Both the position numbers and the translations under genes were made by a program. Under the pieces are notes generated by a model, which saw only the letters and a list, made by a program, of their open reading frames with translations, had not been told where the DNA came from and did not search any database. Source: a virus. From it: a stretch of 28,667 nt of DNA. The DNA lies in IMG/VR virus record IMGVR_UViG_3300032770_000079, positions 1 through 28,667 of that record; one strand, given 5' to 3'. Positions 13,638 to 20,206 of this stretch are shown piece after piece; position 1 is the first letter of the stretch; each line of letters opens with the position of its first letter.

Positions 13638-13917
13638 CGGATTTCCGCCTGGGACCAAAGATCCGGCGGGTACGGTGTCACAGGGCTACACAATCTCTAA
13701 TGCCTTGGGTGCACTCAATGCCCACAAGCCACAGATCGCCAAGCGAGTGGTTGAGGTGGTTGAGTATGCGCGTATCTTGCGTTACGTACTCAATGCCATC
13801 GATGGCTACCAGGATCGGTCGGGAGAAAGCCTGGACACTCTGCGGCGACATATTCGGCAGGGTAGAGTTGAAGTGCGTTGCATCGGCGGACGCATTACCG
13901 TCGTCGTTCCAGGCTAG
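13627..13917 (+). CDS. Unknown protein, 96 residues
   Basis: ATG 13627 overlaps the preceding gene by 11 bases. After a Pro/Gly-rich start (ASGFPPGTKDPAGTVSQGY) come helices (ALNAHKPQIAKRVVEVVEYARILRYVLNAIDGY) and a final pair of strands (VEVRCIGGRITVVVPG). It looks like a small helical-plus-hairpin protein. No family is recognised. It precedes the zinc-motif proteins of the capsid cassette. Confidence 0.65.
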   Translation: MTASGFPPGTKDPAGTVSQGYTISNALGALNAHKPQIAKRVVEVVEYARILRYVLNAIDGYQDRSGESLDTLRRHIRQGRVEVRCIGGRITVVVPG

Positions 13918-13952
13918 GGACGAGACAGCGGTGGCCACCGGAGGGCATTCCT

Positions 13953-14327
13953 GTGGCCACCCCCCACTTCTTGAAATCGGGAGAACCATTGACACCACTT
14001 GCTCCACAAAAAAGTGATGCGCGCGTCACGGCCGAGATCCGTAATCCAATGGGTTGGGTGGTTGGTCGTACCGAGCGACTAGCCGCATTGCTCGAAACTC
14101 CAGAGATCCAAGAGATTGCTCAGCGCGTGGTCAGTCATCTGGATAACTTTTGTGCAGTTGAGGAAATTGATCCTCAAGACCTTCAAGGCCAAGTGATTCG
14201 CACTCGAGCCTTGCGTTACATCACTATCCGGCTAGGAGCCCGTGATTGCTGGGCCTGCGGTGGTAGTGGCCAACAAGGCTCCGGCCTTCTCCCGTGCTCA
14301 ACTTGTGAGGGCACCGGGATCAGATAG
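13953..14327 (+). CDS. Protein with C-terminal DnaJ-type zinc motif
   Basis: Start chosen at GTG 13953, seven bases after GGAGGG (13940-13945); the frame is open to 13878 but that would overlap the preceding gene. The 124-residue product ends in two CXXCXGXG motifs, CWACGGSG and CSTCEGTG, the zinc-binding repeat found in the DnaJ/Hsp40 cysteine-rich region. The body is helical (TERLAALLETPEIQEIAQRVVSHL). The next protein carries the same type of motif near its N-terminus, 15 bases downstream. The pair may work together, or share a common origin by splitting or duplication. Confidence 0.7.
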   Translation: MATPHFLKSGEPLTPLAPQKSDARVTAEIRNPMGWVVGRTERLAALLETPEIQEIAQRVVSHLDNFCAVEEIDPQDLQGQVIRTRALRYITIRLGARDCWACGGSGQQGSGLLPCSTCEGTGIR

Positions 14328-14342
14328 AGACAAGGAGACCCA

Positions 14343-16286
14343 ATGTGGAGATGGATGCGGGAAGCCGCTGCCGGATCTAGTGCTGGATATCTAGAACGAG
14401 GTGCCAGCGCCAGTGATCCAGATGCTGATGGCATTCCTGATAACGAGGATCCCGAGGACATCAGCGTTCAGATGTGCCCTAGTTGTGGTGGTACTGGCAT
14501 CAAGGGTGCTGACTTATGTCCGCGTTGCAAGGGTGCGGGAGCATTGGTGAAGGAGTCTACCTGCGGTCCCTATTGGGTCTACTCTGACGATCCCGAGTGG
14601 CAGGAGTTGCGTGAAGCTACCCACCCTGCCTGGGAATGGATGCAGGAAGCGCCACGCACCTTCTCATCCGATGTGCGCAAGAAGTATGCAGCGTCGGGTG
14701 TGGCAATGGACGACGGTTCTTATCCAATCCCGGATGCTGATGCTCTACGTCGCGCTGTGGCTTCTTATGGACGCAATCCGACTCCAGCAGTCAAAGCTCA
14801 TATCATGAAGCGCGCTCGCGCATTGGGCAAGTCTGACTCGCTGCCAGATGATTGGAAGAGTTCTAAGGAAGCTGGAGTGGCTAACTTCGGAAAGAACAAA
14901 GCCGCTCCGTTCGGCAAGGACAAGAAGGACTCCAAAAACGGAGACTCCAAAAACGGAGACGGCAAAGGCGACAAGGAAGACGATGACAAGCCACCTTGGT
15001 TGAAGAACAAGGAATCAGAGGAAGGCATGTTGCTACGGCTGGATGCGCTCGAAGAGGAATTCCAGACCTTCGCTCGGTTGCGTGAGGCCAAGCCTGCTTC
15101 TATGACTCCGGCCTTCTCTACGCCAATCAGGGTCAAGACTTCGAGCGGCAATGAAGGCTACCGTGTGGCTTTAATTCGCGAAGGCAAAGGCAATAACGAG
15201 GATGACCAATGGTATACCGCCGATGCCATTAAGGAGATGTGCGAGTCGGGTGTTTGCGAGGGCATGCAGGCTTATGCTAATCATCCGACTGAGGAAGAAG
15301 AAGAAACCCGACCGGAGCGAGACGTAAAGGAGCTGGTAGGGACCTACCATGATGTAACTTTTAAGGAGTCGTCTAGTGGTAAGGCATATGCCGAAGGAAT
15401 TTTTGTACCGCTAACACTAGACGAGAATCATCCTCGCTATGGATGGGTGGTTACACTGGCGGAGGCGGCAGCTCGCAGCCAGGCGCCACAGCCCATTTGT
15501 GGCATCAGTTTGTTGGGCCTGTCGGCCGGAGATAATGGACCTCGGCCCGATGGTAGCCAAGGACGGATGGTAGACATGATTCGTCCTTATTCTGGTGACA
15601 TTGTCACCACAGCAGGAGCCGGTGGGGGATTTCTCCGCCAGGTAATGGAGAGCGCACGTGCGCTCCGCAACCGAACACAGAAGGAGCCAGAACCCATGAA
15701 GGCACTGGAATACCAGGCCAAGATGAGGGAGGCGGCAAAGCGCGTGCGTGAGGCCGACTCCGACGAGGACCGTCTAGAAGCACTGAGGGAAATGGAAACT
15801 CTCGAGACCGAGACCATCGACGGTACGGCCGACCTGACCATCGAGACTTTGCGCGAGGCGGCCCCTCAGCTAGTGGATCAGATTAGTCAGCAGGCCAAGG
15901 CTGAGGACGGCAAGACTATTGAAGAGCTGCGTGAAGAGAATGCGGGGCTCAAGAGTAGTCTCAACCGGTTTACAGATGCAGTTAATCTGACCACCGCGCT
16001 GCGTGAAGCCGGGGTCGAGGATCCGGTGGAGTTGCGGCACTACCATCAGCAGGCTCGGATTCTTGGTCTGACCGATGCGTCCGAGATCAAGGGTATGGTA
16101 GAGACCGATCGTGCCATGGAGGAGCGGCGACTGGCCAAGATGAAGGAATCGATCGGAGATTTGGGCGGCGATATCGAGATCGAAGGTGTTGTGGCTCGCA
16201 TTCCCGCTGGTGCGCTGCCTCAAGATGGTGGGGTGGATGTGCTCCGCGAGTCGGGGCTACCCCTTGTTTCAACGGACGCCAACTAA
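14343..16286 (+). CDS. Capsid maturation protease with N-terminal zinc motif and C-terminal scaffold
   Basis: 647 residues. In order: a DnaJ-like zinc pair (Cys 45, 48, 59, 62); a DUF6582-like helical module at about 106-172 (FSSDVRKKYAASGVAMDDGSYPI then VKAHIMKRARALG), common in actinophage head proteins; a Lys/Asp-rich linker at 188-216; a serine-protease-like capsid maturation domain at about 256-435, with AYANHP containing candidate His 314, ICGISLLGLS with candidate Ser 389, and a closing VTTAGAGGGF; and a coiled scaffold region from about 452 with LREENAGLKSSLNRF. It should cleave capsid and scaffold during head maturation. The zinc-plus-module N-terminus is an unusual addition. AGGAG-type spacing supports ATG 14343. 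Confidence 0.85.
   Translation: MWRWMREAAAGSSAGYLERGASASDPDADGIPDNEDPEDISVQMCPSCGGTGIKGADLCPRCKGAGALVKESTCGPYWVYSDDPEWQELREATHPAWEWMQEAPRTFSSDVRKKYAASGVAMDDGSYPIPDADALRRAVASYGRNPTPAVKAHIMKRARALGKSDSLPDDWKSSKEAGVANFGKNKAAPFGKDKKDSKNGDSKNGDGKGDKEDDDKPPWLKNKESEEGMLLRLDALEEEFQTFARLREAKPASMTPAFSTPIRVKTSSGNEGYRVALIREGKGNNEDDQWYTADAIKEMCESGVCEGMQAYANHPTEEEEETRPERDVKELVGTYHDVTFKESSSGKAYAEGIFVPLTLDENHPRYGWVVTLAEAAARSQAPQPICGISLLGLSAGDNGPRPDGSQGRMVDMIRPYSGDIVTTAGAGGGFLRQVMESARALRNRTQKEPEPMKALEYQAKMREAAKRVREADSDEDRLEALREMETLETETIDGTADLTIETLREAAPQLVDQISQQAKAEDGKTIEELREENAGLKSSLNRFTDAVNLTTALREAGVEDPVELRHYHQQARILGLTDASEIKGMVETDRAMEERRLAKMKESIGDLGGDIEIEGVVARIPAGALPQDGGVDVLRESGLPLVSTDAN
15681..15686 (+). promoter_or_regulatory. 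Internal ribosome binding site for scaffold
   Basis: AAGGAG lies nine bases before the in-frame ATG 15696 within the protease gene, at the boundary between protease and coiled-coil domains. This is what a nested scaffold start would need. Confidence 0.6.
15696..16286 (+). CDS. Probable nested scaffolding protein (internal start)
   Basis: An in-frame ATG at codon 452 of the protease gene, with AAGGAG nine bases upstream, would make a separate 196-residue protein equal to the C-terminal coiled part. This is the arrangement of the lambda protease C and scaffold Nu3, where the scaffold is translated in larger amounts from inside the protease gene. The segment is rich in Glu, Ala, Arg and Leu (ALEYQAKMREAAKRVREADS) and ends in a more compact region near residue 617 of the full protein (VVARIPAGALP), which may bind the capsid protein. 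The inference rests on the ribosome binding site, domain boundary and known precedent. Confidence 0.6.
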   Translation: MKALEYQAKMREAAKRVREADSDEDRLEALREMETLETETIDGTADLTIETLREAAPQLVDQISQQAKAEDGKTIEELREENAGLKSSLNRFTDAVNLTTALREAGVEDPVELRHYHQQARILGLTDASEIKGMVETDRAMEERRLAKMKESIGDLGGDIEIEGVVARIPAGALPQDGGVDVLRESGLPLVSTDAN

Positions 16287-16319
16287 GGCGCTCCGCCAAC
16301 CGCCAATCAAGGAGAAACA

Positions 16320-17003
16320 ATGCAGTTCAAGCGACGGACGGCGGTGCGTCCCAAGAAGGCCCTTAACGGCAAGCGCCTGCGTGGCGTGCTGTCGTGGAAG
16401 GAAGCCGTTGGACGCTCCGACGAAGACATCCTCGATCTGATGGATCGGGGCTATGTGTTCGAGTTGGCTGGAGGCACCACTTCCAGCAATACGGTAATGG
16501 CTAATCCCATCTACCTGCCCAAGGCCACAGTGGTCTCTACCGATCAGACCGTCAACCAGGGCGATATGGTCTGGTGGGATCCGGTTAACTACACTCTAAA
16601 GCCTCTGACGACACCGACTGCGGTTGCGGTCAGTGCTACAGGTGGGTTTATCGGTGTGGCCCAGGGCCAGGCTAACCCCAATGTCTATCCCACCCCGGCG
16701 GCAGGTACTCCGGCTGAGAATCTGCCAGGCATGATCGTTCAGCGCGGTGGTACCGTCAAGGTACATAGCACCACCGGTGACGGCTCGTACTATCCGTATG
16801 AGCCCGTGACGGTGGGGGCTGACGCTCAGACCGTTACTCGTGGCGGTCAGACCACAGCCAACCGCGTTGGATTTGTGATCGTGCCTCTCCCGTCGAGCGC
16901 ACGTGGAGCCCCGGGCGCAACTCCTGCTCCTGAGACCGTTGCCGGTGGCACCGATCTCGAGCTATGGATTGAACCCAAATTCCCCGGCACCTACCTGCTG
17001 TAG
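16320..17003 (+). CDS. Capsid decoration-like protein (DUF2190-like)
   Basis: 227 residues from ATG 16320, with AAGGAG at 16309-16314. A basic N-terminal arm (residues 1-40) leads into a beta-rich domain: VVSTDQTVNQGDMVWWDP, FIGVAQGQ, a GGTVKVHSTTGDGSYYPYEPV strand pair and VGFVIVPLP. This is the pattern of DUF2190-type decoration or head-stabilising proteins, usually encoded next to the major capsid gene as here. It probably binds the outside of the mature head at the capsomer joints. The last part is Pro/Ala-rich (GAPGATPAPETV). Assignment to the exact family is by pattern only. Confidence 0.7.
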   Translation: MQFKRRTAVRPKKALNGKRLRGVLSWKEAVGRSDEDILDLMDRGYVFELAGGTTSSNTVMANPIYLPKATVVSTDQTVNQGDMVWWDPVNYTLKPLTTPTAVAVSATGGFIGVAQGQANPNVYPTPAAGTPAENLPGMIVQRGGTVKVHSTTGDGSYYPYEPVTVGADAQTVTRGGQTTANRVGFVIVPLPSSARGAPGATPAPETVAGGTDLELWIEPKFPGTYLL

Positions 17004-17031
17004 CAGGTCCGGAAAGAAAGGAGACAAGAAA

Positions 17032-18213
17032 ATGCCGGATCTGCGAGAGATCCAGAACAGGCGAATCAAGAAGATTCGCGAGGCAATGCGTGACGAGTGC
17101 AAGCAGTCGTCGGGTATCAATATTGAGCAGGTTGATTGGACCGATCCCGACTTCTCGGTTAAGCAGTTGCGCGAGGCCGCCTATCGAGCCCGAAGGGCTA
17201 ATCTGGCCGTCCACGCAGGGCGTGGTGGTACGATGGGCATGCGCGAGGCTTCGGCCGAGTCGTCCTTCGGTCAGTTGCTACGTGCTGGCGTCAACAACTT
17301 CATGTTCGACGCATATCAGCTCGTGCCTACGATCTATCAGGACCTGGTTCGAGTCACCAATTCGAACAAGTTCGAGGAGCTGTACGCTCCGCTGTACAAT
17401 TCGGAGCTGCCTCAGGAGGTCTTCCCCTCTGAGCCCTTCGATGACAGCAAGATCTTGGGCCTGGACGTGCACGTCAGGAACCGTAAGTTCGGACGTATGC
17501 TGGCCTTCGAGCGCGAGCTGGTCGATGACGACCAGACCGGGCAGATCACCCAGCGTGCAGCGAACCTCGGTGAGATGATGCGCTACGTCGAGGAACTGCA
17601 GGTGATGATCGCGATCGATGGTGCGATCAACCCGCAGACAGGTGCGGCAGGCTACTCGTTCACGACGCTGGGCAACCAGCTTCAGACGGTGGGCCAGCTG
17701 TCACAGCCCAACCTCGAACTGGCCGATATCCAGGCGCAGAACATGGTTGACCCGCTGGGCAATTTCATGCTCGTTACGCCGGACACGGTGCTGGTGTCAC
17801 CGGCCGACAAGTTCAACCTGCTGAAGCTGCTCAACAGCACGCTCCAGCCGTCCATTCCGGGTGCCTCTGGCACCCAGCTGTCTGCCCAGACCGGTGGTCA
17901 GACCGGATGGACTATGACCATCAACCCCTTGCAGGGCGAGTACAGCGCGAAGGTTTCTCGCTTCGTGCGTGGTGCAACCTCCTCACAGGGTGGTCCCGGA
18001 CTCAAGGGTCCGGGCCAGGATGGCTCCCACGGTGCTTGTTATCTGATGCAGAGCAAGAAGAGCATCGTATTCCAGGACAGGGACCCGCTGGAGATCATCC
18101 AGGAAGCGGTCAACTCGGGTACCGCATTCTCGTATGACCAGTACCGTTACCGTGTGCGGCGCCGGTTTGCGGTGAGAGTCATCGACCCTCGGTTTATCAT
18201 TCAGATCAACTAG
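17032..18213 (+). CDS. Major capsid protein (HK97 fold)
   Basis: Start at ATG 17032, eight bases after AAGGAG (17018-17023); earlier in-frame codons overlap the decoration gene. The 393 residues begin with a helical, charged arm (about 1-75, the usual delta/scaffold-like part that may be removed by the protease), then a region with FGQLLRAGVNNFMFDAYQLVPT, a long helix, and C-terminal strands with SKKSIVFQDRDPLEI and YRVRRRFAVRVIDPRFI, as in HK97-fold capsid proteins. Codons are more biased (mostly C or G at third positions) than in neighbouring genes, fitting a highly expressed protein. Position after protease-scaffold and decoration genes supports the call. Confidence 0.92.
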   Translation: MPDLREIQNRRIKKIREAMRDECKQSSGINIEQVDWTDPDFSVKQLREAAYRARRANLAVHAGRGGTMGMREASAESSFGQLLRAGVNNFMFDAYQLVPTIYQDLVRVTNSNKFEELYAPLYNSELPQEVFPSEPFDDSKILGLDVHVRNRKFGRMLAFERELVDDDQTGQITQRAANLGEMMRYVEELQVMIAIDGAINPQTGAAGYSFTTLGNQLQTVGQLSQPNLELADIQAQNMVDPLGNFMLVTPDTVLVSPADKFNLLKLLNSTLQPSIPGASGTQLSAQTGGQTGWTMTINPLQGEYSAKVSRFVRGATSSQGGPGLKGPGQDGSHGACYLMQSKKSIVFQDRDPLEIIQEAVNSGTAFSYDQYRYRVRRRFAVRVIDPRFIIQIN

Positions 18214-18228
18214 TAGGGGGGCCTAGGG

Positions 18229-18254
18229 CGGGGGCCGCTGAAATGTGGTCCCCG
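18229..18254 (+). terminator. Terminator-like hairpin after the capsid gene
   Basis: CGGGGGCC (18229-18236) pairs with GGTCCCCG (18247-18254), eight pairs with one G-U, around a ten-base loop. It is followed by a pyrimidine-rich stretch with the hexamer TTCTCG twice (18255-18266). It lies 15 bases after the major capsid stop, where a partial terminator would favour capsid expression. Confidence 0.6.
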
Positions 18255-18283
18255 TTCTCGTTCTCGTTCGTTAGAGAGGTGAC

Positions 18284-19789
18284 ATGCCCTGGAAGGTAGA
18301 GAGAGACACTACGGCATGTCCAGTTAGCCGCCCCTATGCGGTCAAGACAGTGGACACCGGTCGAGTGCACGGTTGTCATGCCACTCAGGCACAAGCCCGA
18401 GCGCAACAGAGCGCGCTCTACGCCAACGTAAAGGAGATGAGCGTGCGCGAAGGCTCGTATACCACGGTGGCTAACGGCAAAGAGATTACTGTGTTGTATA
18501 CGGATGCTGAGCTTGTAAAGGATATGGCCAATCTCTTCTCGGCTGTGCAGATGGAAGACAAAGGCGATGATCACGTGGCCGCCAAGGTTCTTAAGGGGGC
18601 AATGGCTAACTTGCAGTCGGGTAAGCCGCTGTCTGATATTGAACTTCAGCTCTTTCATCAGCTCAAGACCAAATATGGATCGCAGATGGAAGCAATCGCC
18701 AACGATCCCACTGAAGGATTCGTGCCTGGCGAGCCCGAAGGTTCGGGACGGGTTATGGAATCAATGGCTACACTGCTCCCTGGTGAATTGGCCCGAATTC
18801 GGGAGCAATACGCTACGGCGTCCACAACCAAACGCGACAAAGATATCACCGCTCCGCATCTACATGATGGCACTATGCATGACATGGCCCACGCCATGCA
18901 GCACGCCAAGCGTCTGCAAGACAAGGATGTATTAGCTGATCCTCAGAGTGTACAGTTTAACGTGGAGCATGTGCTTAACCACCTAGAATCGGGGCTTGAT
19001 CACGGGAGCCGTTTAGGTAAGCATTTGGAGGAACACCCTTCTAACCCCAAGACTTGGAAGGACGAGAAGGGCGAGCTTCACAAAATGCGGGAGTCTGATC
19101 CTCCTCCTCCACCCAATCTTCGAGAAGCGCCGCCCCATGACGAAGCTACCGCCCTGCTTCGGACCAACCCGATACACGAGTGTTGCTCCTGTTCGATGTA
19201 TGTAGTGGAATCTTGTCGGTGTTGGGGTTATGGCAACTATAAGGTGGATCCCGATTGGCTTTGTGACTCATGGCAGATGGCACCGCATTGGACAGATCAG
19301 CTACGACTGAAGCGCAAACTGGCGGGCGAAGACCCTGAGACCGGTCAGAAGCTCATGAGTGAATCGGATACACTAGCCCAGATGGTTGAGCTAGGTTCAT
19401 TGGTGGATTGGGCACGGATGCGAGAAGACGGTAAATCCCAGATCTGTGTGGACTTTGATGGAGTCATCTATGACCGCAGTCATGAGCCTGGTGGCAGCGA
19501 TGTGTTGGGTAAGCCGGTGTCGGGAGCCAAGGAAGCTCTAATAGAGTTGGCTCAATACTTTCGAGTAGTGGTGCTTACAGCTCGTCCCAACTTGCAGGCG
19601 GTGAGAGTCTGGTTGGAGGAGCATGACATGTCATCATATGTGTCAGATGTCACCAATCACAAGCCTCCGGCCGCAGCTTATATCGACAATCGCTCTTATC
19701 TCTTCAAAAATTGGCCACAGACGGTGAAGGACATACTGAAGGGACACGGGTCACAATACTCGTCAGACATTCCGGGAGGAACAACCTAA
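18284..19789 (+). CDS. Phage head-type N-terminus fused to Cys-rich region and HAD phosphatase
   Basis: 501 residues from ATG 18284. Residues 1-50 (MPWKVERDTTACPVSRPYAV, then GCHATQAQARAQQSALYANV) match a short module often found at the start of actinophage capsid-assembly proteins. The middle is helical. A cysteine-rich stretch follows at about 300-327 (CCSCS, CRCW, WLCDSW), likely metal-binding. The C-terminal 115 residues form a HAD-family hydrolase: DFDGV with D390 and D392 (motif I), T432 in VVLTARPN (II), K460 in HKPPAA (III) and D468 in YIDNR (IV). Residues needed for phosphatase chemistry are all present. Phage HAD domains of this kind may act on nucleotides or on DNA ends. The function in the head region is unknown. 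Confidence 0.8.
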   Translation: MPWKVERDTTACPVSRPYAVKTVDTGRVHGCHATQAQARAQQSALYANVKEMSVREGSYTTVANGKEITVLYTDAELVKDMANLFSAVQMEDKGDDHVAAKVLKGAMANLQSGKPLSDIELQLFHQLKTKYGSQMEAIANDPTEGFVPGEPEGSGRVMESMATLLPGELARIREQYATASTTKRDKDITAPHLHDGTMHDMAHAMQHAKRLQDKDVLADPQSVQFNVEHVLNHLESGLDHGSRLGKHLEEHPSNPKTWKDEKGELHKMRESDPPPPPNLREAPPHDEATALLRTNPIHECCSCSMYVVESCRCWGYGNYKVDPDWLCDSWQMAPHWTDQLRLKRKLAGEDPETGQKLMSESDTLAQMVELGSLVDWARMREDGKSQICVDFDGVIYDRSHEPGGSDVLGKPVSGAKEALIELAQYFRVVVLTARPNLQAVRVWLEEHDMSSYVSDVTNHKPPAAAYIDNRSYLFKNWPQTVKDILKGHGSQYSSDIPGGTT

Positions 19790-19790
19790 G

Positions 19791-20192
19791 ATGGATGTAG
19801 AGCAGGAAGAGTTACAAACACCGGCTGCGACGATTGATCCCATCAATCTGGCGGTAGGTGCAGGGTATTATGTGAAGAATCATCGCTTTGCCAATCTCTA
19901 TATTGAGACAGAAATGGGGCGTTCTCCTCGGTTGGCGGTTGAACGCTACTACTGGGATCTTGAGCATCCGGTGGCCGTAGATTTTATTCGGTCTTTGTGT
20001 TATGGCGAGCTAGAGTTTGCCACCAAAAAAGCTTATTGTAAGGAACATAACATCCGCTATATTCTGGTTCGAAACGAGTGGGATGGAGAAGGTGCAGAGA
20101 CCGCCTTGTTGAAGTATGAGAATCCAGATGAAGCTGTGGAAGCAATTCAAGATGCAGCCCGGCCTCTGGTCGGTCCCCGCCGACGTCGTTAG
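19791..20192 (+). CDS. Unknown soluble protein, 133 residues
   Basis: ATG 19791 is one base after the preceding TAA. The sequence looks like a compact alpha/beta fold: strands and helices with NLAVGAGYYVKNHRFANLYIE, then RYYWDLEHPVAVDFIRSLCYGE, and IRYILVRNEWDGEGAETALLKYENP. The end is a basic tail (GPRRRR). There is no signal peptide or membrane segment. It is followed by an AGGAG-bearing gap and the first secreted beta-helix gene. No family is recognised; it could be a neck or completion protein, or a partner of the HAD fusion. Confidence 0.7.
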   Translation: MDVEQEELQTPAATIDPINLAVGAGYYVKNHRFANLYIETEMGRSPRLAVERYYWDLEHPVAVDFIRSLCYGELEFATKKAYCKEHNIRYILVRNEWDGEGAETALLKYENPDEAVEAIQDAARPLVGPRRRR

Positions 20193-20206
20193 GAGACAAA
20201 TACTTC

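Noticed and set aside
18438-18470. Internal start (AAGGAG then ATG) in the HAD fusion gene
   Set aside because: The ribosome binding site touches the ATG with no spacing, and the protein before it is a recognisable module, so the upstream ATG is preferred.
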